From NCBI GenBank assembly GCA_045863055.1, contig BTUW01000004.1, positions 181,194 to 245,193 of the forward strand: DNA of 64,000 bases, in the 5' to 3' direction. The stretch's first letter is position 1. The number at the start of each line of letters is the position of its first letter. This document shows, in pieces, positions 36,180-45,613 of this stretch. A program made the position numbers and the translations under genes. The DNA comes from UTCHB3 sp008363265. Its GTDB lineage: Bacteria > Bacteroidota > Ignavibacteria > Ignavibacteriales > Ignavibacteriaceae. The notes under the pieces were generated by a model. It ran no database searches, was not told the DNA's origin, and saw only the letters and a list, made by a program, of their open reading frames with translations.

Positions 36180-37643
36180 CTAGATAACAAACATCTCCTC
36201 AATTTTCATTTCCGGTTCACCCTTCTTACAAAGGAACTCATTCCGGTGGTTGTCGTATTTGTAGTCGGGCTCCCACTTGTCGATGTTTTTCCTGATGTCG
36301 CTGATGGCTTCGGCGATAAACGAAACTTCATCATCTGTCATGGTGGGGTGGAGGGAAACGCGTACCCAGCCCGGTTTTTCGGAGAGGTCGCCGTGGTTGA
36401 TCTTGTCGGTTATCCGGTGCGACATGTAAGGATCGACATTGAGGAGGTAGTGTCCGTATGTTCCCGCGCATGAGCATCCGCCTCGGACCTGGATACCGAA
36501 ACGGTCGTTGAGTAGCTTCACTACAAGATTGTAATGGATGTTATCGAAATAAAATGAAACCGCACCGAGTCTGTTCCTATGGTTTCCGGCTAGTATGTGG
36601 AGGTTAGGGATGCCATCAAGCATTTCCATGAAACGGGGTACTATCTTATGTTCACGAGCCTGAATGGCTTCAGTACCCATTTCGTTCTTAAGCTTTATCG
36701 CCAGGGCAGCCCTGATGGTTTGGATGAAAGGGGGAGTGCCGCCGTCTTCGCGGGCTTCGATATCATCAACGAAGCGGTATTCGCCCCATGGATTTGTCCA
36801 GTCAACTGTACCGCCGCCGGGATTATCGGGGACGGTGTTGTGATATAGTTCTGAGTCGAAGATCAGCACGCCCGGTGTACCTGGTCCACCCAGGAACTTA
36901 TGGGGTGAAAAGAATACGGCATCGAGTCGTTCTTCGGGGTCTTCAGGGTGCATGTTTATATCGATATATGGTGCTGAACACGCGAAATCGATGAAGGCGT
37001 ACCCCCCGGCCTGGTGCATTATTTTTGCAAGTTTGTGGTAGTTGGTTGTTATACCAGTGACGTTCGAACAGGCAGAGAAGGAGCCTATTTTGACTTTTCG
37101 GTCGCTGTACCTTTCGATCTCCCTTATGAGATTTTCCTCTGAGACAAGTCCGTCCTCTCCCGGCGCGACAACCACCACATCGCAGATAGTTTCAAGCCAT
37201 GATGTCTGGTTAGAGTGGTGTTCCATGTGCGTAAGGAAAACCACGGGTCTAACGATCTCATCCATCCTCACGAATTGCTGCAGCAATTCAGGAATTCTTA
37301 ATCCCAATATCCTCTGAAACTTGTTGATCACTCCTGTCATCCCTGAGCCGGCGGTAATAATAATATCCTTGGGCCCGGCGTTCACGTGTGATTTGATGAA
37401 TTTGTGAGCGTAATGGTACGCGTGTGTCATCATTGTACCGGTAAAATTCGACTCAGAATGGGTGTTCCCAACGAGGGGTCCGAACTCGTTCGCGATCTTC
37501 ATTTCGATGGGGGAATAGAGCCTTCCACTGGCGATCCAGTCGGCATAAACGAGTGGTTTTTCACCGTATGGAGTGGCGATATTCAGGTCGTGACCAAGCG
37601 TGTTTTTCCTGAATTTTAAAAAGTGATCTTCCGGTTTTGTCAT
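36180..37643 (-). CDS. Class V aminotransferase, cysteine desulfurase/selenocysteine lyase-like
   Basis: I used the ATG at 37643 (MTKPEDHFLKFRK) instead of one 17 codons upstream, since the family alignment begins there; this gives 487 residues. PLP-binding lysine is in FFSPHKFLGGPGTPGVL, the Asp pairing with PLP is in AFIDFACSAPY, the histidine stack residue is in THMEHHSN, and a cysteine lies in RGGCSCAG. It is longer than IscS or SufS and is of the type often annotated only as class V aminotransferase. A desulfurase role is possible but no scaffold protein is nearby. Confidence 0.8.
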   Translation of the reverse strand: MTKPEDHFLKFRKNTLGHDLNIATPYGEKPLVYADWIASGRLYSPIEMKIANEFGPLVGNTHSESNFTGTMMTHAYHYAHKFIKSHVNAGPKDIIITAGSGMTGVINKFQRILGLRIPELLQQFVRMDEIVRPVVFLTHMEHHSNQTSWLETICDVVVVAPGEDGLVSEENLIREIERYSDRKVKIGSFSACSNVTGITTNYHKLAKIMHQAGGYAFIDFACSAPYIDINMHPEDPEERLDAVFFSPHKFLGGPGTPGVLIFDSELYHNTVPDNPGGGTVDWTNPWGEYRFVDDIEAREDGGTPPFIQTIRAALAIKLKNEMGTEAIQAREHKIVPRFMEMLDGIPNLHILAGNHRNRLGAVSFYFDNIHYNLVVKLLNDRFGIQVRGGCSCAGTYGHYLLNVDPYMSHRITDKINHGDLSEKPGWVRVSLHPTMTDDEVSFIAEAISDIRKNIDKWEPDYKYDNHRNEFLCKKGEPEMKIEEMFVI

Positions 37644-37741
37644 TTTGAAACTAGTTGTTAATTTAGGATTATGATCCTGATGATTATTTATCACAGGACC
37701 GGTTAAATTAAAACATCATCCACAATTCTTCTGAGGACCCT

Positions 37742-37930
37742 ATGCTTGACAACGAATATCAGAAGTGGGACATCAATAAAGGTGACTATAAGCGGGACTA
37801 CCAGGCAACGAACAGATATCTTAAAAAGCAGGAACGAACCAAATTTATTCGACAGTCGGTGCTGATCGCGTTAACTGTCGCCTTGCTGTTCAGCGCTCTG
37901 TACGGAATATTCTATCTAATGTCGGAGTAA
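37742..37930 (+). CDS. Small single-pass membrane protein
   Basis: A 62-residue protein. A charged N-terminal half (KWDINKGDYKRDYQ, LKKQERTKFIRQ) precedes one membrane helix (SVLIALTVALLFSALYGIFYL), suggesting N-in topology. It has an ATG but only a weak ribosome site. I do not recognise it. It is 90 bases ahead of the sugar kinase gene. Confidence 0.5.
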   Translation: MLDNEYQKWDINKGDYKRDYQATNRYLKKQERTKFIRQSVLIALTVALLFSALYGIFYLMSE

Positions 37931-38019
37931 TTGCCGCCCTGTTTCTCTAAGAGGCCACACTTCCTTATTTTAACGGATTAAATTCGGAAAAAGCCTCACA
38001 CAAAGATAAGAAAATCGAT

Positions 38020-38934
38020 ATGCAGTATTATATAGGAATTGACGGCGGTGGCACTAAAACCCATCTCGTCTGTCTTGACTCAAATAAACGAATGATCGGG
38101 GAAGGATTCGGGGGAAATTCCAATTTTCTTCTGAACGGAGTGGAAAAAGTCTCCGAAACACTCTTCGAGCTCATAAACAGTTTCATCACCGGGAATCACC
38201 TCTCTTACAGCGACCTGAAAGCCACCGTGTTGGGGACAACCGGCGCGGGCAGGGTAACCGACGCTCAGCGGCTTGAAGAGGCCGTAAAAACCAAATTCCT
38301 CTCTCACTCGATCCAACTCGACAATTTTTCCGTGGTCTCTGACGCGAGGATCGCCCTTGAAACGGCGTTCCCGGGAGTAAGCGGCTCGATACTGATAGCC
38401 GGCACCGGCTCGATCATGTTCGGGAAGACCTCAAAAGGTGAGATCCTCCGTGTGGGTGGCCTCGGCCGTTTCCTCGGGGATGAGGGAAGTGGCTACAAGC
38501 TCGGTCAGCGGGGGCTGATCGCCACCGGAAGAGCGATCGACGGCAGGGGTGAGGATACTCTCATCCGCAAGATGGTTGAGGAGAGTTTCGGGTTCAAAGA
38601 GCCGAACGACCTTATATCGGCGGTATATACGAACAATTTTGATATCGCATCTGTAGCACCACTCGTGGTCGAGGCAGCCGCGAAAGGGGACAGGATCGCG
38701 GGTCTGATACTTGATGAGGAATCTGACGGTTTAATAGATCATATAAAAGCAATGAAGATCAAATTCGGTTCAGAGCAACTGAAACTTTCACTTGTGGGCA
38801 GCGTGCTTACGAAACCGAACAAATTTTCGGAACTGTTTAAGAAAAAACTTGCCGAAAGGCACCCCGATGTCCTCCTTCAGCAGACAGAACTTCCTCCAGT
38901 GATGGGGGCCGTTTATCTGGCGATGGAGGAATAA
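38020..38934 (+). CDS. BadF/BadG/BcrA/BcrD-type ATPase, probable amino-sugar kinase
   Basis: A 304-residue ASKHA-fold kinase. The phosphate 1 loop is YIGIDGGGTKTHLV, the second is SILIAGTGSIMFG, and GGLGRFLGDEGSGYKLG is the conserved segment of N-acetylglucosamine/N-acetylmuramic acid kinases (NagK/MurK-like). It lies directly before an AmpG-like permease and a NagZ-type hydrolase, so phosphorylation of GlcNAc or MurNAc freed from recycled cell wall is the best guess. The stop codon is the first base triplet of repeat island B. Confidence 0.82.
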   Translation: MQYYIGIDGGGTKTHLVCLDSNKRMIGEGFGGNSNFLLNGVEKVSETLFELINSFITGNHLSYSDLKATVLGTTGAGRVTDAQRLEEAVKTKFLSHSIQLDNFSVVSDARIALETAFPGVSGSILIAGTGSIMFGKTSKGEILRVGGLGRFLGDEGSGYKLGQRGLIATGRAIDGRGEDTLIRKMVEESFGFKEPNDLISAVYTNNFDIASVAPLVVEAAAKGDRIAGLILDEESDGLIDHIKAMKIKFGSEQLKLSLVGSVLTKPNKFSELFKKKLAERHPDVLLQQTELPPVMGAVYLAMEE

Positions 38935-39053
38935 GAACTTAAGAACTTGAGAACCTAAGAACTTAAGAACTTGAGAACCTAAGAACCCAAGAGTTTAGAA
39001 TTTTCCTAAGTTCCTGAGTTCCTAAGTTCTTAAGTTCATAAGTTCATAAGTTC
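38932..39053. repeat. 8-bp-period inverted-repeat island, locus B
   Basis: Left arm 38932-38992 repeats AGAACTTA/AGAACTTG/AGAACCTA; right arm 39004-39053 repeats the complement TAAGTTCT/TAAGTTCA. An 11-base A+T-rich centre separates them, so the whole could fold into a stem of about 50 bp. It starts at the sugar kinase stop codon and ends 38 bases before the permease start. Confidence 0.85.
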
Positions 39054-39091
39054 AAAAAAAACAATAATTTCATACAAGCAAAGAAGCCGGC

Positions 39092-40372
39092 ATGAGCAAA
39101 AAAGAACACAGACACCCGTGGGCGTGGATTCCCTCGCTATACTTCGCGGAAGGAATTCCTTACGTTATCGTGATGACCGTTTCGGTCGTAATGTACAAAG
39201 ATCTTGGAATATCGAACACTGATATAGCCCTGTATACCAGCTGGCTTTATCTTCCCTGGGTAATTAAACCGCTGTGGAGCCCGGTGGTTGACATCGTGAA
39301 AACAAAAAGGCTTTGGACGGTGGCAATGCAGGGGATGCTTGCCATCGGTTTCATCGGGGTCGCCTTCACGCTGACACTTCCGATAGCCGACTTTTTCTGG
39401 CCCTCCATCATCTTTCTTGGGTTGATGGCTATTGCCTCCGCCACTCACGATATTGCCGCTGACGGATTTTACCTCCTTGCACTGGACAAGGAGAAACAGT
39501 CGTTCTTCGTCGGTATCAGAAGTACATTCTACCGCGCCGCCACACTATTCGGGAACGGTGTTCTTGTTTTCATGGCGGGTTACCTCACCAAGGAATATTT
39601 CAAGGGTGATGCCGAGCCGGCATGGATGGTCGTGTTCGGAATTGCTGCCGCGCTGTTTGCAATCTTCTTTGTTTATCACAAATTCATGCTTCCATACCCT
39701 GCTGATGACACCCCCAGGGCAGAAGAAGGGAAGAACAAGATAAAGGAATTCTTCCTTGCTTTCTCTGAGTTCTTCAAGCAGGAGAAGATCGGCCTTATAC
39801 TTTTCTTCCTCCTGGTTTACCGCCTGCCCGAAGCGCAGCTTGTTAAGATGGTTGCCCCATTCCTGAAAGACCCTGTTGAAAAAAGCGGAATGGGCCTGAC
39901 CAACGAACAGTTTGCCATAGTTTACGGAACCGCTGGCATCATCGCTCTTACAGTAGGGGGTATACTGGGTGGAATCGCCATTTCAAAGCACGGGCTGAAG
40001 AAATGGATCTGGCCAATGCTGATTGCCATGCATCTCCCCATAGTCGCCTTCTGGTATCTGGCGGCGACACCTCCCCACGCTGTTTTTGATATAGCTGTTG
40101 TGGTCGTTATCGAGCAGTTCGGCTATGGATTCGGATTTGCTGCCTACCTCGTTTACATGATGTACGTTTCCGACAACAAATACAAGACATCCTCCTATGC
40201 GATCTGCACGGGATTCATGGCCCTGGGTATGATGATCCCCGGAATGTGGAGCGGTTGGCTTGAGGAGACAGTCGGTTACGAAAACTTCTTCCTGATAGTT
40301 CTGCTGACCGCGATCCCGAGCGTTTTCGCAGTCTGGCTGATGCCTTTGGATAAGGATTACGGAAAGAAATGA
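39092..40372 (+). CDS. MFS permease, AmpG-like (muropeptide uptake)
   Basis: A 426-residue protein with about twelve membrane helices. The N-terminal WIPSLYFAEGIPYVIVM stretch and ATHDIAADGFYLLAL match AmpG-type permeases, which import anhydromuropeptides for recycling. It overlaps the NagZ fusion gene by four bases (ATGA) and follows a sugar kinase, which supports the recycling role. Substrate is inferred from family and context. Confidence 0.82.
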   Translation: MSKKEHRHPWAWIPSLYFAEGIPYVIVMTVSVVMYKDLGISNTDIALYTSWLYLPWVIKPLWSPVVDIVKTKRLWTVAMQGMLAIGFIGVAFTLTLPIADFFWPSIIFLGLMAIASATHDIAADGFYLLALDKEKQSFFVGIRSTFYRAATLFGNGVLVFMAGYLTKEYFKGDAEPAWMVVFGIAAALFAIFFVYHKFMLPYPADDTPRAEEGKNKIKEFFLAFSEFFKQEKIGLILFFLLVYRLPEAQLVKMVAPFLKDPVEKSGMGLTNEQFAIVYGTAGIIALTVGGILGGIAISKHGLKKWIWPMLIAMHLPIVAFWYLAATPPHAVFDIAVVVVIEQFGYGFGFAAYLVYMMYVSDNKYKTSSYAICTGFMALGMMIPGMWSGWLEETVGYENFFLIVLLTAIPSVFAVWLMPLDKDYGKK

Positions 40373-43251
40373 TTATCCTAAGGAAGGCACCACTGTTTCC
40401 GGCACTGGTATTGTTCTTCCTCCTGCTCCCGGGTTGCGGCAGTGATGAAAAGATACCGGTTCGTGAAAACGTTAACAATGTCGCGGCTGATGAGGTCGAA
40501 ATTGTCCCCAATGGATCACCTGATGCATCTGAAATATTTCCGGAGGGGCCTGACCCGTTCATCGACTCGATCATGAGCTCGATGACCCTCTTTGAGAAGG
40601 TCTCACACATGATGTTTCCCGCGCTTCAGCCGGGGGTTAGAACAAAGGACTGGCTTGAGAACCGCCACTTCCAGAATTATAAGCCGGGTGGTTTTGTTCT
40701 CTTCGGTTCAAGCATGAGGAAAACCGCGGAGATGATAAGGGAGATGCAGGCGATCTCGAAGATACCCCTGATGTTCGCAGAAGACTTTGAACGGGGAGTT
40801 GCCATGCGAATAAACGGCTCGAAAACCTATCCCTATAACATGGCACTTGGAGCCGCCGGATCACCCCAACTTGTCTATGAGATGGGAAAAAGGATCGCCG
40901 CTGATTCCAAAATACTGGGTGTGCACTGGAACCTCAGTCCAGTCGCTGATGTGAACAACAATCCCGGCAACCCGATCATCAACGTCCGTTCGTTCAGTGA
41001 ATCTCCCGAACTGGCCGGCGAACTGAGTTTAATGATGGTGAGGGGTCTTCAGGCGGGGGGGATGCTCTCTTCACTTAAACACTTCCCCGGACACGGCAAC
41101 ACGACCATCGATTCCCACTCAGACCTCGCGGTGATCCACGGAAGTAAAAAGGAATTTCTTGAGACCGAGATAAAGCCCTTCAAAGTCGCGATTGATGGCG
41201 GGGCATACACTGTCATGGTAGGGCACCTCGGTGTGGATGCGTACAACACCTCTGATACCGCGGCCACGCTTTCACATAACATAATTTCAGGATTGCTCAG
41301 GAATGAACTCGGTTTCAAGGGGATAGTGAACACTGACGCCATGAGTATGAAAGCGATCTCAAAGTATTACAAGCCGGGGGTTGCCGCCGTGCTTACCGTT
41401 AAAGCCGGCACTGATGTTATCATGGCTTCACCCGAGCCTCTTGAAGGAATTAACGCGATTGTCACGGCGATCAAAAGAGGCGAGATCACGGAAGAAAGGA
41501 TTGACAGGTCGGTCAGGAAAATTCTTCAGGCCAAGAGATGGGCGGGTGTCTTTGAACCGTTATCGCCTCTCTCAGCGGTTGATAAGTTGTTCAAGGAGAA
41601 AGAGATCGATGAAATTTCGAAGGACCTTGCGATCCGTTCGATCACTCTACTAAAAACCGACGATTCGATATTTCCTTTAGACAAGAAAAAGAAATATTTC
41701 CATCTGATCCTTCGTGACGGGCGGGATTTCCCGAACATCAAGAGGTTCAAGGAAGAACTCAATAAAAGAAACAGCCGGATCGAGACTTACGACCTTCCTC
41801 CGAACCCTGACAAAGACGACCTGAATATCTACGAAGAAAAGATCGCGAACTATAATGAAGTGATCGTTTCGGTCTATCTTCAGGTCAGGCAGTCATCCGG
41901 AAGGATCAATCTCACGAAAGATGCCGCAGGACTGATAAACGCGCTTAAGAAAAAGGGGAAGAAAGTGATCGTGCTGGCACACTCTCACCCCTATATTCTG
42001 ATGGATATTCCCAATGTTGATGTATTCGTGACCAACTACGGTGCTGAGCTCTCCGGTGAGATGGCCCTCGCCGCAGCGGTATTTGGCGAGAACAACATTT
42101 CAGGCAAACTCCCGGTTTCCCTCCCCGGTACTCCCTACAAGTTTGGAACCGGGATCGACCTCCTTAAAGAGAGAGGGAAAACGCTTGGTCTGCAGGGAAT
42201 TTACGATCAGATCGACGAACTTGTAATGAGCGGTATCAGGGATTCTGTCTTCCCAGGTGCCGCCATAGTTGTGATAAAAGACGGGAAACTCTTCTACGAG
42301 AATTCGTACGGCCGTTTTACCTACGACTCCGGTTCAGCGGAGGTGAAACTGAACTCCCTGTTCGATATTGCCTCTCTTACCAAGGTTACCGCGACCACAT
42401 TCGCAGTCATGAAACTTTATGAGGAGGGGAGGATATCGCTCGACTCACCCGTTGCCCAATACATGCCTGAGTTTAAAGACAAGCCAACTGTTACTGTCAG
42501 AAGCATTCTCCTCCACAACTCCGGACTTCCTGCTTCAAAGATTTACTATAAACTTGGTCTGCAGGGTCAACAGATAATCGACGACATCTGTAACACACCC
42601 CTTGAGTATAAAACCGGTTCAAAAACCGTTTACTCCGATCTCGGGATGATAATTCTCGGGAAGGTGGTGGAAAGAGTTACGGGAGAGGATTTCGATGATC
42701 ATCTGAGAAGAGTGCTTTGGGCTCCGGCCGGAATGTCGATGACGCGCTTCAATCCGGATGATGCGAATATCCCCTTTTGTGTTCCGACGGAGATCGACGA
42801 TTATTGGAGATTCAGACTTGTTCAGGGCACCGTTCATGATGAAAACTGCACACTGTTAGGCGGAATTAGCGGGCACGCCGGTATTTTTTCAACCGTTCAG
42901 GACGTTGGCAAATTCATGCTTATGCTCCTGAATGGAGGCTTGGCCGGCGGCGAACAACTGATCAAACCTGCCACTATTGCCACTTTCTTAAAAAGGGGTG
43001 GTGGAAAATCATCCCGTGCCCTGGGTTGGGATACAAACTTTGAGCACAAAGGGTTGGGTGGAAAGAAGTTTCCCGTTTACTCATTCGGCCACACCGGCTT
43101 CACCGGCACTTCCATTTGGGCTGACCCCGTCAGCAAATTCGCTCTTATACTTTTCACCAACAGGGTGCATCCCACACGCGATAAAGAGGGGATGAAGGCT
43201 TTCCGTTTGCGATACCACGAAGCCCTCGCCTCACTTCTCCTTCATAAATAG
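40369..43251 (+). CDS. nagZ: NagZ-type GH3 beta-N-acetylhexosaminidase fused to a serine hydrolase, lipoprotein
   Basis: A 960-residue protein. The start has a lipoprotein signal (ALVLFFLLLPGC) so it is probably anchored by the cysteine. The GH3 domain (about 55-400) has KHFPGHG (H238, H242), the NagZ Asp-His dyad D-S-H ending at H250 and the nucleophile D323 in NTDAMSM. A GH3 C-terminal domain follows to about 600. The last 340 residues are a class C beta-lactamase/DD-peptidase fold with S669-L-T-K672, YSDLG and HTGFTGT. The pair would remove GlcNAc and cut peptide bonds on cell-wall fragments. This fusion is known in Bacteroidota. Confidence 0.9.
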   Translation: MIILRKAPLFPALVLFFLLLPGCGSDEKIPVRENVNNVAADEVEIVPNGSPDASEIFPEGPDPFIDSIMSSMTLFEKVSHMMFPALQPGVRTKDWLENRHFQNYKPGGFVLFGSSMRKTAEMIREMQAISKIPLMFAEDFERGVAMRINGSKTYPYNMALGAAGSPQLVYEMGKRIAADSKILGVHWNLSPVADVNNNPGNPIINVRSFSESPELAGELSLMMVRGLQAGGMLSSLKHFPGHGNTTIDSHSDLAVIHGSKKEFLETEIKPFKVAIDGGAYTVMVGHLGVDAYNTSDTAATLSHNIISGLLRNELGFKGIVNTDAMSMKAISKYYKPGVAAVLTVKAGTDVIMASPEPLEGINAIVTAIKRGEITEERIDRSVRKILQAKRWAGVFEPLSPLSAVDKLFKEKEIDEISKDLAIRSITLLKTDDSIFPLDKKKKYFHLILRDGRDFPNIKRFKEELNKRNSRIETYDLPPNPDKDDLNIYEEKIANYNEVIVSVYLQVRQSSGRINLTKDAAGLINALKKKGKKVIVLAHSHPYILMDIPNVDVFVTNYGAELSGEMALAAAVFGENNISGKLPVSLPGTPYKFGTGIDLLKERGKTLGLQGIYDQIDELVMSGIRDSVFPGAAIVVIKDGKLFYENSYGRFTYDSGSAEVKLNSLFDIASLTKVTATTFAVMKLYEEGRISLDSPVAQYMPEFKDKPTVTVRSILLHNSGLPASKIYYKLGLQGQQIIDDICNTPLEYKTGSKTVYSDLGMIILGKVVERVTGEDFDDHLRRVLWAPAGMSMTRFNPDDANIPFCVPTEIDDYWRFRLVQGTVHDENCTLLGGISGHAGIFSTVQDVGKFMLMLLNGGLAGGEQLIKPATIATFLKRGGGKSSRALGWDTNFEHKGLGGKKFPVYSFGHTGFTGTSIWADPVSKFALILFTNRVHPTRDKEGMKAFRLRYHEALASLLLHK

Positions 43252-43312
43252 TTGATATTCCCATTATTTTTTCAAATATTTACTTGTTCGATTTTAGAAT
43301 ATTGGAGAAACT

Positions 43313-44260
43313 GTGCATCATCATGCGAATATCAGTAATGTAAAGCCACTGCTTCAGAGCTATACCCTCGATGGAGACCTGATTGTCTGCATCTTCAGAT
43401 GTGGGGTTACGGGGCAGAAATTTGCCGCGATGTCACATCTGCCCACCAAGATAGACGAACCGGTATTCCGCGGAAATGATGAAAGCGCGTTTAGCAACAT
43501 CCGTTACGCGCTCACAAGGACATTCCAAAAGGTGATCAACGGAAGATTCGGCAGCCGGCTTTATGATGATGAAAAATTTTTTGATCAGAGAGCGATACTT
43601 GAAGACAAGGTTACACCTCCAGCAGAAGATGCCGTAAATTCAGGAATTGTCGCCGCTTTCACTTCGATCCTCTCACACTTCAGTTGGGACAATGAGGCAG
43701 CTGGATGGGTGGCACTCCCCGGAAACGCGACCAAAGTTTACGGCTTCGAGCGGATACTCGCTGAGGGTAAACCGGTAAGTGACGAAGAAAAACAGTTTCT
43801 TAGCAAGGTGCTCTTGATGGTTGCGGGTGCTGACGACACGCTGAAAGAGATCGAAAAACTTTTTCTTTTCGATTTTGTCTTCCCGATCCCCAAAACGGTG
43901 AGTGAAATCACCCTTCAGGGAGGGCTAACTCAGGAGGAGTGCTCCCGGATCAGACGGTTCGAGTTTAAAAAAGCCGTGATCCTCTTCGCGTGGGCGATCG
44001 CGCTCACCGACAGGGAGCTTGACACCAGGGAAGCCGATCTGATAGTTGAGGCGGGGCGCATGCTCCAGCTCGACGAGTTACTCGTAATGCAGCTTTGTGA
44101 AACCGCGGGGAGATTCGTGCTCGTGAAATACCTTGAACACCTCTCATCAGGTTTAACCGACAGTGAAAAAATAAGATCGAAGGCCAGGGAGATCTCTAAA
44201 ATACTGCTTCTTAACGAAAAGGAAGCGGATGAGGTGATCAGCAAATACTTCGCTGATTGA
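43313..44260 (+). CDS. Uncharacterised protein with possible TerB-like domain
   Basis: A 315-residue soluble protein starting at GTG behind a GGAG site. The N-terminal 60 residues contain a short beta-rich segment (LIVCIFRCGVTGQKFAAM). The C-terminal half is helical with acidic pattern D-R-E-L-D-T-R-E-A-D-L-I and a repeat of helices resembling TerB/DjlA-type folds. I cannot assign a function. It is not clearly co-transcribed with its neighbours. Confidence 0.55.
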   Translation: MHHHANISNVKPLLQSYTLDGDLIVCIFRCGVTGQKFAAMSHLPTKIDEPVFRGNDESAFSNIRYALTRTFQKVINGRFGSRLYDDEKFFDQRAILEDKVTPPAEDAVNSGIVAAFTSILSHFSWDNEAAGWVALPGNATKVYGFERILAEGKPVSDEEKQFLSKVLLMVAGADDTLKEIEKLFLFDFVFPIPKTVSEITLQGGLTQEECSRIRRFEFKKAVILFAWAIALTDRELDTREADLIVEAGRMLQLDELLVMQLCETAGRFVLVKYLEHLSSGLTDSEKIRSKAREISKILLLNEKEADEVISKYFAD

Positions 44261-44298
44261 TCATCCTTCTTGATAATTTACAGTAAAAAATTCAGTTA

Positions 44299-45603
44299 AT
44301 GAAATTTATTTCCAGCTTTTTCGAGATCGAAAAGCACGGGTCGTCAGTGAAGACAGAAGTTCTTGCCGGCATCACCACGTTCTTCACGATCGCCTACATA
44401 ATCATAGTTAACCCAAAAGTTCTGGCAGTCGCGGGTATTCCCGAGCAGCCCACCATGGTGGCAACAATTCTTGTTGCTTTTACCGGTACATTCCTGATGG
44501 GTGTGTACGCTAAACGTCCCTTCGCCATAGCGCCCTACATGGGGATGAACGCGTTCATCGCCTACACAGTGGTTAAGGTGATGGGTCACACCTGGCAAAC
44601 CGCGATCGGCGCTATCCTGATCAGCGGGGTGATCCTGGTGATCGCCACGGTAACGGGTGTTAGAACATGGCTGGCGAGATCGATCCCCGAATCGCTTAAA
44701 CTTGCCTGCACCGTTGGTATCGGATTCTTCCTCACACTTATCGGTCTGGTTAAGTCGGGTATTATCGAGGGCGCGATGAGCCCACCGGTTAAGATCGGAA
44801 AGTTTGATCAGCCTGAAGTGCTGTTCGCTATTATCGGATTTGTTCTCATTGCCCTTCTGATGATGAAGAAAGTGAAGGGGTCGATCCTGATCGGGATTCT
44901 CGTTATCACATTTATCGGCTTCATCAGCGGCATGGAAGACATCCCTGAAGAATGGGTCAGCATGCCCCCGGGTATGGGAGACATATTCATGCAGTTCGAT
45001 CTGATCGGCGCGCTCCAGTGGAGTTTTGCTTCCATTATTCTTACGATCGTTGTGATGGACATAGTTGACACGATCGGCACACTTACGGCCCTTTCGATGG
45101 TCGGGGGGATGCTCGATAAAGACGGTCACCTCCCTGATATGCACAAGCCGATGCTCAGCGACGCGATCGCTACCACACTGGCAGGTTTCCTCGGAACCAC
45201 CACCGCGGGGGCATATATCGACTCCGCGACCGGCATAGAGGCGGGAGGCAGAACCGGACTCACGGCAGTGGTTACGGCGTTCCTCTTTCTTGTGGCACTC
45301 TTCCTTTCACCGTTCGTGGCTGCAATTCCCGCATATGCATATTCCCCTGCGCTTATCGTTGTCGGGTTGCTGATGATCGGAATGGTGACAAAGATCAATT
45401 TTAACGATTTTAGCGAGGCGGTACCCGTTTTTGCCACTATTGTTCTTATGGCTTTTAGCTATAATATCGGTATTGGAATGACGGGAGGTTTCATCGTCTA
45501 TATTATCTTTAAAACTGCAGCGGGCAAAAGGTCGGAAATTTCCGCGGGTATGTGGGCTCTCGGCATCATTTCGATGCTCCTGTTCATCATCTATCCGTAT
45601 TGA
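44299..45603 (+). CDS. NCS2 family purine permease, AzgA type
   Basis: A 434-residue integral membrane protein with about 13 helices. The start (GSSVKTEVLAGITTFFTIAYIIIVNP), PYMGMNAFIAYTVV and the DTIGTL motif are characteristic of AzgA-type adenine/guanine/hypoxanthine transporters. IDSATGIEAGGRTGLTAV is the second conserved half-helix region. Purine:proton uptake is the expected role. It lies 38 bases after the TerB-like gene and ten bases before era. Confidence 0.9.
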   Translation: MKFISSFFEIEKHGSSVKTEVLAGITTFFTIAYIIIVNPKVLAVAGIPEQPTMVATILVAFTGTFLMGVYAKRPFAIAPYMGMNAFIAYTVVKVMGHTWQTAIGAILISGVILVIATVTGVRTWLARSIPESLKLACTVGIGFFLTLIGLVKSGIIEGAMSPPVKIGKFDQPEVLFAIIGFVLIALLMMKKVKGSILIGILVITFIGFISGMEDIPEEWVSMPPGMGDIFMQFDLIGALQWSFASIILTIVVMDIVDTIGTLTALSMVGGMLDKDGHLPDMHKPMLSDAIATTLAGFLGTTTAGAYIDSATGIEAGGRTGLTAVVTAFLFLVALFLSPFVAAIPAYAYSPALIVVGLLMIGMVTKINFNDFSEAVPVFATIVLMAFSYNIGIGMTGGFIVYIIFKTAAGKRSEISAGMWALGIISMLLFIIYPY

Positions 45604-45613
45604 GGCTGGTACC

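Noticed and set aside
44344..45144. Long minus-strand open frame opposite the purine permease
   Set aside because: His/Asp/Arg-rich product is the complement of hydrophobic codons on the plus strand; no plausible start context.
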